From NCBI GenBank assembly GCA_947466515.1, contig CANIEM010000018.1, forward strand, positions 1 through 35,416: a stretch of DNA of 35,416 nt. The letters are read 5' to 3'. The stretch is from Verrucomicrobia subdivision 6 bacterium. Its GTDB lineage: Bacteria; Verrucomicrobiota; Verrucomicrobiia; Methylacidiphilales; Verrucolacustridaceae. This document shows, in pieces, positions 8,813 to 17,483 of the stretch (positions are counted from its first letter, which is position 1; every line of letters starts with the position of its first letter). The position numbers and the translations under genes are program-made. Under the pieces are notes generated by a model that had not been told where the DNA came from, did no database searches, and was given only the letters and a program-made list of their open reading frames with translations.

Positions 8813-9352
8813 TTACCCGTCCTCCCCAATCTTTCCTAATTCGTCACGTAACCGCGCCGCCTCTTCAAACTGCTCCTTGCCCACCGCCGAACTCAAATCC
8901 TCCTGCAACCGCTTCCGACTCGGCTTGCGAAATGACTTAGGAACTTTCCCCGCATGGCGCGTCCCTTTTTGGCAATCGTTGAGCACATCCTGCAGTAACC
9001 CCGAAAAAATAACGTAACACTCCCCGCAACCCAACCGCCCCGTTTTTCGAACGTCCTCGGAAGTAAATCCACAAGCGGAACACCGATTCGAAGCTAAAGG
9101 AGTCGGCGAAGGAATCAGCAAAGACTTGGCCGAGATCTCCTTAATCTCATTCTCCACCGCCGCCGCCGGATCCTCCTTCCCCTTGCTCACGGCCAACTTC
9201 GAAACCGCCCCCCACACATCAAAATCGACCAGATCCTTTTCCGAAAGCTGCGGAATACACTTCTCACATACGTGGACATCGATCGATTTCGAGTTTACTA
9301 ATTTACTCAAATGACACGTCGCCTGATTGCCTGGACAGTAGGTGCACTCCAT
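8813..9352 (-). CDS. McsA-like zinc protein with UVR motif
   Basis: This 179-residue protein has two pairs of CXXC zinc sites near the N-terminus (C3/C6 and C29/C32) and a second set in 'CSACGF...CGEC'. A C-terminal UVR helix pair ('LSSAVGKEQFEEAARLRDEL') is of the kind that lets UvrB and UvrC interact. This is the architecture of McsA, which in Firmicutes activates the protein-arginine kinase McsB and acts with ClpC in quality control. No mcsB or clpC is next to it. The region between the two zinc modules (about 45-85) is low in conservation cues. The start ATG at 9352 lies only 15 bases from the divergent methyltransferase start. The family is clear; the exact role here is inferred. Confidence 0.82.
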   Translation of the reverse strand: MECTYCPGNQATCHLSKLVNSKSIDVHVCEKCIPQLSEKDLVDFDVWGAVSKLAVSKGKEDPAAAVENEIKEISAKSLLIPSPTPLASNRCSACGFTSEDVRKTGRLGCGECYVIFSGLLQDVLNDCQKGTRHAGKVPKSFRKPSRKRLQEDLSSAVGKEQFEEAARLRDELGKIGEDG

Positions 9353-9367
9353 AACTGATATTTAACC

Positions 9368-10285
9368 GTGCCTACGCCTTTACGCAATCTCTCGCCCGCC
9401 GACCCTACCTGGCTCCCCCCAGCAACTTGGACCGACCTCGCCACCAGCGGAACCGATGCCTTCCTCGCCGCCCATGCCACCGACCTCCGCGTTGAGCGTT
9501 GGGGCGATGCTCTCCGACTCCTCTGCCCCACTCCCCCCGCCGAACCCCTCCGGCAAACGCTTTTTCATCCCCCCTCCCTCCCCCCATGGAAACCCGCGCG
9601 GATCCTTTTCCAAATCGAATCCAGCAAGACCGCCACCTTTCTCTTAGGCTCCAGCTATACTGGGGAAGCGCACGAACTCGGTCTCACTTACAACATCGAC
9701 CTCACCCCAGGCATCTCCCCAGGCCTTTTCCCAGATCAACGAGAAAATCGCGCCCACCTCCGTACTCTCCGCCCTACCAAACTTCTCAATCTTTTCTCCC
9801 ACACCTGCGCCTTCGGCCTCGTTGCCGCCTCCGTCGGTGCCGAAACCCTTAACATCGACGCCTCTTCCCGCAGTCTTGTCCGCGGTAAAGAAAATTATGC
9901 TCGGAACAATTTTCGCGGGCCCCAGCACCGCTTCTGGGCAGAAGACGTTCGCCGCGTCCTTCCTCGCCTTCTCCGGCGCAACGAAAAGTTCGATGCCATT
10001 ATTCTCGATCCTCCCACCTTCGCTCACGGAGATCGCGGTAGTGCCTTCCGCATTGATCGAGAACTCGAACCTCTCCTCCTCTCCTGCCGCCAACTCCTCG
10101 CCCCTCAAGGCTCCCTTCTCCTCTCCATCAACCACGCCCACACCACTCCTCTTTCCTTGGCCTCCCAAGTTCGCCATCTCTTCGCCGAACAAAATACCCC
10201 CGTCCAAATCCAACCCGGTTTCCAACCCTCCGATACGCCCCCCGACCGCATGCCCGCCTCCCTCTGGCTCACCGCGGAGGATTGA
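9368..10285 (+). CDS. Class I SAM-dependent methyltransferase, RlmI/RlmK-like
   Basis: This 305-residue protein matches the catalytic part of the COG1092 rRNA methyltransferases. The signature 'GLFPDQRENR' precedes the SAM-binding motif 'LNLFSHTCAFGLVAASVGA', an acidic end to strand 2 ('LNIDAS'), and the catalytic-site 'DAIILDPPTFA'. It has a short N-terminal domain ('TDLRVERWGDALRLLCP') instead of the PUA domain of RlmI. By family it probably methylates cytosine or guanine in 23S rRNA; the target cannot be set from sequence. It starts with GTG at 9368 with no visible Shine-Dalgarno, 15 bases from the opposite-strand McsA-like start. No downstream alternative start fits the N-terminal domain. 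Confidence 0.85.
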   Translation: MPTPLRNLSPADPTWLPPATWTDLATSGTDAFLAAHATDLRVERWGDALRLLCPTPPAEPLRQTLFHPPSLPPWKPARILFQIESSKTATFLLGSSYTGEAHELGLTYNIDLTPGISPGLFPDQRENRAHLRTLRPTKLLNLFSHTCAFGLVAASVGAETLNIDASSRSLVRGKENYARNNFRGPQHRFWAEDVRRVLPRLLRRNEKFDAIILDPPTFAHGDRGSAFRIDRELEPLLLSCRQLLAPQGSLLLSINHAHTTPLSLASQVRHLFAEQNTPVQIQPGFQPSDTPPDRMPASLWLTAED

Positions 10286-10318
10286 CACTTCGCCGATCCG
10301 ATGGATTTTTAACTCTAA

Positions 10319-10864
10319 ATGAATGGCATCCAATCCCTCGCCTCCGCTGCCCTTAACCTTTTCCGCGAGTTCGTCCCAGGAAACCCCGATGTCGCCCGTT
10401 TCTGGCTCGAAAACGGAGCCGCCACCCTCTCTTTCCTCGTTGTCCTCGGCTTGCTCCTGCGCTTTTTTGGTTCGGAAAACGCTCGCCCCGGCCTTCTTCT
10501 TCTTAGCGGAATCCTCGGCATCGCCCTCCTCGCGGCAGGTCCCTCCGCCATTGAGATTTATGCTTTGCCCAGCGTCTCCCCCAGCGCCCTGGCATCTGTC
10601 GATGCCGTCTCCCAATGGACCGCCAGCCGCATCGCCCAAAAGCCTTGGCCCGCTCGAACCACTCTCCTCACCGTAGGATTTATCCTCAGCCTTTTGTTCG
10701 TCGTCGTTCCCCTCACTCGCTTGACCTTTCGCGTACCCGGCTTCCTCGCGCTCCTTGCATGGCTAGCCGCCCTCGCTACCGCAGGAACTGTTGCCGCCAT
10801 CGTCCATAAAAACTTTCCCTCCGCCCCACCCCCCACCACTGCCCCACTCACCCCAAAGTCGTAG
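10319..10864 (+). CDS. Hypothetical four-helix membrane protein
   Basis: This 181-residue protein is not recognised as a named family. Four hydrophobic segments are visible at about 33-50, 56-75, 113-134 and 139-161, with a hydrophilic loop of about 37 residues between the second and third and a Pro/Thr/Ser-rich tail at the end ('PPPTTAPLTPKS'). There is no signal-peptide cleavage site and no catalytic motif. It lies 33 bases after the methyltransferase on the same strand and may be co-transcribed. It converges with the acyltransferase gene, whose stop is only 5 bases away. Confidence 0.75.
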   Translation: MNGIQSLASAALNLFREFVPGNPDVARFWLENGAATLSFLVVLGLLLRFFGSENARPGLLLLSGILGIALLAAGPSAIEIYALPSVSPSALASVDAVSQWTASRIAQKPWPARTTLLTVGFILSLLFVVVPLTRLTFRVPGFLALLAWLAALATAGTVAAIVHKNFPSAPPPTTAPLTPKS

Positions 10865-10869
10865 CCCCC

Positions 10870-11499
10870 CTACTCTCCCAGCGCTTTCTCCAATTGCTCG
10901 CGCGTTTCCTGAAACATCGCTGCACTCGTTCCCCTCGGCGCCAAAACCCGTGGCCCCACCACCAGCCGGCAAATCGCCCCAGGTTGCGGAATCTGAAACC
11001 GATCCCAAGATGGCAACTCCCACTTCCGACTCATATGAGTCGTCGCCGGAATAATCGAAATCCCACTCGCCGCCGCCACCGCCAACACCCCATCCTGCAC
11101 CTGACCCCTTGGCCCCCTCGGCCCATCGGGAGTAATCACAACATCGCGCCCGTTTTTTAAGCTCAACTCACGTACCAGCTCCCTCACCGCCGCCGCCCCG
11201 CCCTTGGAACTCGATCCTCTCGCCGTCTCCAACCCAAACCGACTCGCGACCCTCGAAATAAATTCTCCATCTCGACTCCGACTAATCAAAACCAGACATC
11301 TTCGCCCCACACAAAACCGCTCGTAAATGTAGGACATCATCAGAATCCGATTATGCCAAAAAACAAAAATCCTCGGCTTACCTGACTTTTCCTGCAAAAG
11401 ACCCTGCGGATCCTCCAGCCGAAACCGCAAAGTACACGCCAAAACCCGAATAAAAAGGGCCACCACCCCTGGACTGTTCTCAGCTAAGAACTTCTTCAT
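10870..11499 (-). CDS. Lysophospholipid acyltransferase-superfamily protein (DUF374)
   Basis: The 209-residue product has the DUF374 pattern: an N-terminal hydrophobic stretch ('VVALFIRVLACTLRF'), 'IFVFWHNRILMM' with the motif-I histidine, 'LISRSRDGE', 'GSSSKGG' and 'VITPDGPRGPRG'. Members are membrane-associated acyltransferases thought to act on lipids or lipid A-type glycolipids. The ORF can be extended to 11541, but the ATG at 11499 overlaps the stop of the MFS gene as ATGA and gives a natural N-terminus. The tight coupling to an MFS transporter recalls lplT-aas, in which an MFS lipid flippase is paired with an acyltransferase. This is context inference; the acyltransferase here is of a different subfamily from Aas. 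Confidence 0.83.
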   Translation of the reverse strand: MKKFLAENSPGVVALFIRVLACTLRFRLEDPQGLLQEKSGKPRIFVFWHNRILMMSYIYERFCVGRRCLVLISRSRDGEFISRVASRFGLETARGSSSKGGAAAVRELVRELSLKNGRDVVITPDGPRGPRGQVQDGVLAVAAASGISIIPATTHMSRKWELPSWDRFQIPQPGAICRLVVGPRVLAPRGTSAAMFQETREQLEKALGE

Positions 11500-12851
11500 G
11501 CGAACGGCCTCCGATTCCACCAACGGGTAATCGAACGCCAAGGCGTTTCTAAAATCAACTCCCGTAAGAGCTCCTCCGTCGTCGAGGCTCGTGGCTCCTC
11601 CACTCGACGAAGCGCCACCATCGCAGGGAAAAGAATCAAGGTGAAGGATCCATAGAGCAGGACAAACCCATTAATCTGAATCTCCGTCCCCAAGTGCCAG
11701 CGAGACATCGTATCTGTCAGAAGACCCCAGCCTAACGGGGCCAACCCCGCAACCAAACTGGCCACCACACTAAAGAGAGCGAAGAAATGACTCCGACCCA
11801 TCGCCGGCACCGTCGCCATCAACAAACGCATGTGAGCACTGTTGTAAAAGGCTAATCCCACCCCAGCCGTCGCTTGCTGAAAGAGGATTACCCCCCAGCT
11901 GAAAGGCAAAAGATGCGCCGCCACCGCGCCCCAGCCCAACCAGTGAACTCCCAAAGTCATCGCCGCCAAGACTAGAACAGGTCGACTTCCCACCCGATCC
12001 AACATTCTCCCCGCTCGCAAGGACGCCAAAACAAAAACCGACCCCCAGATGAGATGCAAAATCATAAACTTCGAATCGGTACAGCCGAGCTGATCCCTCG
12101 CAAAAGGAATAAAGATCAAGCCCCCTCCCGCCAACGCCAGCATCATGATTCCGTGGAATGTTATCAATCGCAGAAAAGGACGATGGTTCATCATCGCTCG
12201 CCAAGGCACCGGCTCGGCTCCCTCCTTACGTGCCGAAGGGGTCGGTGCATCGGGAATCTTTTTCAAATAAAATAGCGAAAGTCCTGCCAGAACTAAACTC
12301 ACCCCAAAAAGAATTCCAAAGGACTGCGGGCGATCCGTATGGTGCAAAAACCAAGCAGTCAGCCCCACCGTAACCAATAGGGCTGCCTGCGATGCCGCCT
12401 GATCAAAAGTCAGAAATCGTCCTCGGACCGACTCGGGAACAATCGCACTGATCCACGGAAGATATCCACTCAAAGAAATCCCCCGCGCGATGTTGAAAAG
12501 AAACAAAAGAAAGAGCACCAGAATCTGTCGGGTTGCTTCATCCAGCGCTAAAGGGAGCCCCACCACCAAAGCCACTCCACCGATCATCACACTGCGACTA
12601 GTCCAGCCCCGGAGCACAAAAGTTCGATAGCCCACCTGCTCCACAAAACGAGCCGCTGGTATTTGAAAGATGTTCATTAATGCCCCCAAAGAGGCCACCA
12701 CTCCCAGCACCGTGGCCGACGCACCTAGTTTTTTGAAATAAAGCATCATGGGCAAGCCCATGATCAGATAAAACGAACTCGTGTTAAAAACTTGAAAGAG
12801 AAAAGCGTTTAGCAACGGCCCACGAGCCAGTCCGACACTCCCATCCTTCAA
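11496..12851 (-). CDS. Major facilitator superfamily transporter
   Basis: This is a 451-residue protein with about twelve membrane helices, the usual size for MFS. A loop between the two six-helix halves carries charged residues ('KKIPDAPTPSARKEGAEPVPW'), and 'RAGRMLDRVGSRPVLVLAA' is the familiar loop-8/9 motif. The helix 2-3 loop ('ARFVEQVGYRTFVLRGW') is a variant of the MFS A motif. Substrate is not deducible. The start is TTG at 12851, overlapping the lysS stop as TTGA, and its own stop overlaps the acyltransferase ATG. These couplings suggest cotranslation with both neighbours. A lipid or lysophospholipid substrate is suggested only by the acyltransferase gene that follows. Confidence 0.88.
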   Translation of the reverse strand: MKDGSVGLARGPLLNAFLFQVFNTSSFYLIMGLPMMLYFKKLGASATVLGVVASLGALMNIFQIPAARFVEQVGYRTFVLRGWTSRSVMIGGVALVVGLPLALDEATRQILVLFLLFLFNIARGISLSGYLPWISAIVPESVRGRFLTFDQAASQAALLVTVGLTAWFLHHTDRPQSFGILFGVSLVLAGLSLFYLKKIPDAPTPSARKEGAEPVPWRAMMNHRPFLRLITFHGIMMLALAGGGLIFIPFARDQLGCTDSKFMILHLIWGSVFVLASLRAGRMLDRVGSRPVLVLAAMTLGVHWLGWGAVAAHLLPFSWGVILFQQATAGVGLAFYNSAHMRLLMATVPAMGRSHFFALFSVVASLVAGLAPLGWGLLTDTMSRWHLGTEIQINGFVLLYGSFTLILFPAMVALRRVEEPRASTTEELLRELILETPWRSITRWWNRRPFA

Positions 12852-14296
12852 GCGGAAGTCTCCCGCGGGCGGAGCAGCGGGAAAAAGATTACCTCGCGAA
12901 TTGAATCCGCTCCCGACAACAGCATCGCCAACCGATCTACCCCCAGTCCAAGCCCACCCGCTGGCGGCATCCCATGCTCCAATGCTTCCAAAAATTCCGT
13001 GTCGACTTTTTGGGTATGCTCCCCCACCTGATGTCGAAACCGTTCCGCCTGCACTAAAGGATCATTCATTTCTGAGTAGCCTGGCGAGATCTCCTGCCTT
13101 CCCATAATCAGTTCATACACATCCACCACCGTCGGATCTTCCCGATTTAATCGAGCCAACGGAACAAGCTCCGCGGGTAAATGGGTTATGAAAACAGGAT
13201 TCAGCGCTTGGGCCTCCACTTTTTTCTCATAAACCTTCTGGGTAATTTCCAGCGCAGCCAACCCAGGCTCCATCTCCAAACCCAGTTCCAACGCTCTTTT
13301 TTCCATTCCCTCCCTAGTGAGGGCGAACCAGTCCGCTCCCGCTACTTCCGCCACCGCATCCCGATACTTCTTTCGTGGCCATGGAGGAGAAAGATCCAGC
13401 TCACTCCCATCGCTCTGCATAATTTTCAACCCACCAATTAGCTCTTGAGCCGCCCCCCGAATCATCTCTTCCACCAACGTGGCCATTCCCAGGTAATCCG
13501 AATAAGCCCAGTAAGCCTCCAGCATGGTAAACTCAGGATTATGCTTTCTCGAAATTCCTTCATTGCGGAAATTTCGGTTGATTTCGAATACTTTCTCCAT
13601 CCCGCCCACCAGAAGACGCTTCAGGTAAAGCTCCGGAGCAATCCGCAAAAATAAATCCATCCCCATCGCGTGGTGCCGCGTGGAAAAAGGCTCTGCCGCC
13701 GCCCCGCCCGCCACTGTCTGCATCATCGGCGTCTCCACCTCCGTAAAATCCTTGCCTTGTAGAAATTCCCGCATGTAGCGAACCAGGCGTATTCGTAAAT
13801 CCAGCGCCTTTCGCGAATTCTCATTCGAGATCAGATCCAGATGCCGATGCCGATGCCGTGTTTCCGTATCGACTAATCCGTGCCACTTATCAGGAAGCGG
13901 AGCCAGCGCTTTCGTCAATAAAGTCAGGCTCTCCACTCGCACCGAAGGTTCCCCAGTTTTCGTCAGAAAGAGAGTTCCCTCCACGCCCAGGATATCCCCC
14001 AAATCGAGAAGATTAAAAATCGCCAACTCTTTTTCTGGTAAGGCAGGTTTCTGCACATAAATCTGCAATCGCCCCGCCCGATCTTGCAAATGGAGAAACT
14101 GGCTCTTTCCCATATCGCGATGAGAAACCATCCGCCCCGCCAATCGCACCCTCCGACCCTCCTCCCAACGCGCCCGAATCTCCGCCGTACTCTCCGTTCC
14201 AGGGAAAGGACCCCCAAAAGGATCCACCCCAAGCTCACGCAATTGCGCCAACTTCTGCCGGCGAACCGCCATCAAGCTACTTACATCTTCACTCAT
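12848..14296 (-). CDS. lysS: Lysyl-tRNA synthetase, class II
   Basis: This 482-residue protein charges tRNA-Lys. The N-terminal OB-fold anticodon-binding domain covers about residues 45-160 ('VRLAGRMVSHRDMGKSQFLHL'). The class II catalytic domain follows, with motif 1 near 'DLRIRLVRYMREFL', motif 2 'FRNEGISRKHNPEFTMLE' and motif 3 'GGLGLGVDRLAMLLSG'. Length is normal. The ATG at 14296 is separated from ptsI by 116 bases, which contain an inverted repeat, so lysS may have its own promoter. Its stop overlaps the MFS start (TTGA). Confidence 0.97.
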   Translation of the reverse strand: MSEDVSSLMAVRRQKLAQLRELGVDPFGGPFPGTESTAEIRARWEEGRRVRLAGRMVSHRDMGKSQFLHLQDRAGRLQIYVQKPALPEKELAIFNLLDLGDILGVEGTLFLTKTGEPSVRVESLTLLTKALAPLPDKWHGLVDTETRHRHRHLDLISNENSRKALDLRIRLVRYMREFLQGKDFTEVETPMMQTVAGGAAAEPFSTRHHAMGMDLFLRIAPELYLKRLLVGGMEKVFEINRNFRNEGISRKHNPEFTMLEAYWAYSDYLGMATLVEEMIRGAAQELIGGLKIMQSDGSELDLSPPWPRKKYRDAVAEVAGADWFALTREGMEKRALELGLEMEPGLAALEITQKVYEKKVEAQALNPVFITHLPAELVPLARLNREDPTVVDVYELIMGRQEISPGYSEMNDPLVQAERFRHQVGEHTQKVDTEFLEALEHGMPPAGGLGLGVDRLAMLLSGADSIREVIFFPLLRPRETSA

Positions 14297-14364
14297 CGAT
14301 TCTCTGTTCTAACCGATTTCGCCACCCCTTGAAAGACTTCCATGAACGGGTTGGGCGTAAAACT

Positions 14365-14379
14365 AATTGCCCAGCAATT
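14365..14379 (-). terminator. Hairpin in the ptsI-lysS gap
   Basis: The minus strand has a perfect 6-bp stem AATTGC / GCAATT with a 3-base loop, followed by AGTTTTA. It is AT-rich and short, with only four Ts, so termination would be partial at best. A second small hairpin (CCTTC / GAAGG, 14392-14405) lies just before it. Confidence 0.3.
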
Positions 14380-14412
14380 CTTTGCATGGGCCCTTCTGCC
14401 GAAGGAAAATCC

Positions 14413-16191
14413 TCAGATCACCAGCTCAGGATATGCCTTCTGCACCACCTCTTGCAAAATCGCTCGCGTCTGCTCCCCAGAATCCATTTGCAACAATCGA
14501 TCCGCCAAAATCTTGCACTCCTCATAATTTAAACTCTGCACCGCTTTCTTAACTCGCGAGATCGCCACCGAACCCATGCTCATCTCATCGACTCCCAACC
14601 CTAACAAAATCGGTGTCATCACTACATCCCCCGCCATCTCCCCACACACTCCTACCCAAATTCCGTTCCGATGCGCCGCTTCCACCACCCGCTGAATCAA
14701 AATCAAGACCGCGGGATGAGTCGGTTGATACAACGCCGCCACCCGCTCGTTCGTCCGGTCCGCCGCTAAGGTGTATTGCGTCAAATCATTGGTCCCAATA
14801 CTCAGGAACTGCACCATCGGCGCCAAACGATCCACAATCAGTGCCGCTGAAGGCACCTCAATCATCGCCCCCGCCTCCACCTCCGCCGCCGCAGGAATAT
14901 CCGCGGCCTTCAACTCCTCCCGCGCCTCGCCGAGCAAGGCCAACGCCGCCGCCAACTCCTCCCGCGTGGCAATCATCGGAAACATCACCCGTACCTTGCC
15001 CCCAGGATTCGAACGACAAATTGCCCGCAGCTGCACTTTAAAAACATCAGGCCGCTCCAAACAGTACCGAATCGCACGCCATCCCAGAAAAGGATTCGCC
15101 TCAGCATCAAAACCTTGATGCGTCGGTAACTTGTCTCCACCGATATCCAAGGTCCGAATAATCGCCGCATGCGGACGCGCGGCTTCCATCACTTGGGTGT
15201 AAATATTCGTCTGCTCTTCTTCTCCAGGATACTGCACCCGATTCAGAAAAAGAAACTCAGTGCGGTACAACCCAATCCCCTCCGCCCCACTTGCAGCAAT
15301 CAACGGAAGATCTTCCGGTAACTCCACATTCGCCGAAAGCACCAACCGACGCCCATCCTTGGTTGTCGCTGGAGTTTCCCGCAGCGCATCCAAACTCTGC
15401 TCCACCGCATGTCGTCGTTTCCCAATCTGACCATACTCATATCGAGTCTGAGGAGAGGGGTGAATAATCAAGATTCCCGCGTACCCGTCCAGGATCACTG
15501 GAGCACCCGATTCGCAACGATCCAAAACGTGGTGCAACCCAACCACCGCTGGAATGTTGAGAGATCGCGCCATGATCGCCGTATGCGAAGTCGTGCTGCC
15601 CACCTCTGTCGCAAAACCTAAAGCCATTTGCCGGTTCAGCATCGCCGTATCCGAAGGAGCCAGATCGTGGGCCAAAATAATGCTCGGCGTGTCCAGCGCG
15701 TAGAGGTCCGCCAACTTACGTCCCAGCAGGTTGTGCACCACCCGCCGCCCCACATCCAATATGTCAGCCGCCCTTTCCCGAAGGTAAGGATCTTCCATCT
15801 CCTTCATGCTTTGGGCATAGGTGTGAATTACATGCTGATAGACGTGCTCAACGCACACTTTACGGAGTTGGAGCTGGCGGCGCACCGCCGCCGCGATCGT
15901 ACTGTCCGCTGCCACCAAAAGATGTGCCTCAAATATCTCCGTCTGCCCCTCCCCTAGGGATTTCGAGAGCTGCTCCTTGATTTTTTGAATTTGCTCCCGC
16001 GTCTTCAGCAGGGCTACCTCCAGCCTGTGCATCTCCCCATCTAACTGTTCCTCCCCGATCGGAGTCGCAGGTATGCGCACCTCTTCATGACTGAAAATAA
16101 CCAATTGCCCCGTTACCACCCCAGGGGAAGCCGCAATCCCTGGAAGGCGGAGCTCCGTCGTCGGCTCAGGAAAATTACTAGTGTCCTTCAC
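14413..16191 (-). CDS. ptsI: Phosphoenolpyruvate-protein phosphotransferase (PTS enzyme I)
   Basis: Enzyme I takes phosphate from PEP onto a histidine and hands it to HPr. The 592-residue protein has the HPr-binding helical domain (about 35-150), the phosphohistidine loop 'GSTTSHTAIMARS' with the active His at 203, and the PEP-binding barrel with 'GIGLYRTEFLF' and the proton-donor Cys in 'GVCGEMAGD'. Length and motifs are complete. It lies 24 bases after ptsH and is the last of the hprK-ptsH-ptsI set. No sugar-specific EII gene is in the window. In Gram-negatives with HPrK such a set often works in regulation, which is an inference here. Confidence 0.96.
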   Translation of the reverse strand: MKDTSNFPEPTTELRLPGIAASPGVVTGQLVIFSHEEVRIPATPIGEEQLDGEMHRLEVALLKTREQIQKIKEQLSKSLGEGQTEIFEAHLLVAADSTIAAAVRRQLQLRKVCVEHVYQHVIHTYAQSMKEMEDPYLRERAADILDVGRRVVHNLLGRKLADLYALDTPSIILAHDLAPSDTAMLNRQMALGFATEVGSTTSHTAIMARSLNIPAVVGLHHVLDRCESGAPVILDGYAGILIIHPSPQTRYEYGQIGKRRHAVEQSLDALRETPATTKDGRRLVLSANVELPEDLPLIAASGAEGIGLYRTEFLFLNRVQYPGEEEQTNIYTQVMEAARPHAAIIRTLDIGGDKLPTHQGFDAEANPFLGWRAIRYCLERPDVFKVQLRAICRSNPGGKVRVMFPMIATREELAAALALLGEAREELKAADIPAAAEVEAGAMIEVPSAALIVDRLAPMVQFLSIGTNDLTQYTLAADRTNERVAALYQPTHPAVLILIQRVVEAAHRNGIWVGVCGEMAGDVVMTPILLGLGVDEMSMGSVAISRVKKAVQSLNYEECKILADRLLQMDSGEQTRAILQEVVQKAYPELVI

Positions 16192-16215
16192 GATGAAGGA
16201 CTATCTCCTTTCCGA

Positions 16216-16509
16216 CTACTCCTCGTCGAACTTTCTTTCCACTAATTCTAAAAGAGATTTTAAGGCCTCAGACGACCCCGCACCTTGCGCGCGTATTCGA
16301 ATCTTTGAACCCATCCCCGCCGCCAGCATCATCAGCCCCATAATACTTTTACCATTGATCGTCTCCCCATCCTTTTCCACATGAATATCACAGCGATGCC
16401 GATTCGCTTCCCGAACAAACATGGCCGCAGGGCGCGCATGCAGGCCCAGACGATTTTGAATAACCGCTTCTTGGGTCGATCCCTCCCCAGCGCTTGCAGG
16501 CGTGGCCAT
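16216..16509 (-). CDS. ptsH: Phosphocarrier protein HPr
   Basis: This 97-residue HPr has both regulatory sites: the phosphoryl-carrier histidine in 'GLHARPA' (His 24, equal to His15 of model HPr) and the kinase-target serine in 'NGKSIMGLMML' (Ser 55, equal to Ser46). A nine-residue extension precedes the usual start. With both sites intact it can take phosphate from Enzyme I and be phosphorylated by the HPr kinase encoded 2 bases upstream. This agreement between target serine and neighbouring kinase supports a working Ser-P switch. Confidence 0.95.
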   Translation of the reverse strand: MATPASAGEGSTQEAVIQNRLGLHARPAAMFVREANRHRCDIHVEKDGETINGKSIMGLMMLAAGMGSKIRIRAQGAGSSEALKSLLELVERKFDEE

Positions 16510-16511
16510 TT

Positions 16512-17483
16512 TTAGCCGTCCTTCAACTTGAGCCGCGACATCAGCTTCTCATTAAATTGCAACGCCGAGAATTGCCCCATCGTCTTCATCTTTTGATCCA
16601 AGGCCGCAACTTGAACCAATCCCGCCAGGTCCCGACCTGGCCGAATCGGAATCCTGATATGCGGAACTTTTAGACCCAAGATTTCATAGAATTGCTGATC
16701 CAAACCCGTTCGCTCGATTTCCTCAATCTTATCCCACTCCACCAAACTCACCACCAAATCGAGCCTCTTCTCTGTCCGAACTGCCTTCCCCCCAAAGATC
16801 GCCGCCACATTAATAATCCCAATCCCCCTCACCTCCATAAAAGTCCGCGTAACTTCCGCGGAAGTCGCCATGAGCTCTCGGCCCTCAATCAGCCGGAGAC
16901 GTGTGATGTCATCCGCCACCAGTGAGTACCCACGTTCAATCAACCCCAAAGCACACTCACTCTTACCAATACCGCTGTCCCCTCGAATCAATACTCCAAC
17001 CCCCATGATATCTACCATGCTTCCGTGCTCACTCGTCACTGGGGCAAAGTCTTCCTCCAAGCAGAGAGTGATCAAATTGACCAAACGTGGAGTCGGTATC
17101 GACGAAATAAAGACGGGAATCTTCAAAGCCTGCGCCTCCTTCAGGATCACCCCAGGGGGCCGATTATCACGACTAAAGACAATGCACGGAATCTTCCGTT
17201 TCAGAATCGCTCGGATCCTCTCCAACTTCATCGGCGCATCCAATGAAGCGAAATAACATACTTCACTCTTTCCAATTAACTGGACCCTCCGAAAGGCAAA
17301 GTATTTCGTAAACCCAGTTAAGGCCATCCCCAAACGATTCACCGCCCCTTCGCGTATCAAACGCCCCATCCCCTCCTGCCCTGCGACCAGCTTTAACTGC
17401 AACCGCGCCGCATGCTCTGTGTAGAAATGCTCGACTGAAACCGTCAGGGGCTTGCGCATCACACTCATCTTTCTAATCGGCAT
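16512..17483 (-). CDS. hprK: HPr kinase/phosphorylase
   Basis: This 323-residue bifunctional enzyme phosphorylates HPr on serine with ATP or pyrophosphate and can reverse the reaction. The N-terminal domain (about 1-140) precedes the catalytic domain, with the 'EHGSMVDIMGVGVLIRGDSG' region including His 153, the Walker A 'GDSGIGKSE' (168-176), 'VADD' (189-192), 'MEVRGIGIINV' and the late 'PGRDLAGLVQVAAL' motif. All key elements are present. The ATG at 17483 overlaps the end of galE by 11 bases; ATGs at 17468 and 17459 are alternatives and none has a clear ribosome site. ptsH begins 2 bases after the stop. Confidence 0.95.
   Translation of the reverse strand: MPIRKMSVMRKPLTVSVEHFYTEHAARLQLKLVAGQEGMGRLIREGAVNRLGMALTGFTKYFAFRRVQLIGKSEVCYFASLDAPMKLERIRAILKRKIPCIVFSRDNRPPGVILKEAQALKIPVFISSIPTPRLVNLITLCLEEDFAPVTSEHGSMVDIMGVGVLIRGDSGIGKSECALGLIERGYSLVADDITRLRLIEGRELMATSAEVTRTFMEVRGIGIINVAAIFGGKAVRTEKRLDLVVSLVEWDKIEEIERTGLDQQFYEILGLKVPHIRIPIRPGRDLAGLVQVAALDQKMKTMGQFSALQFNEKLMSRLKLKDG

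Noticed and set aside
9644-10639. 331-codon open frame on the minus strand
   Set aside because: Antisense to the methyltransferase and membrane protein; no family features.
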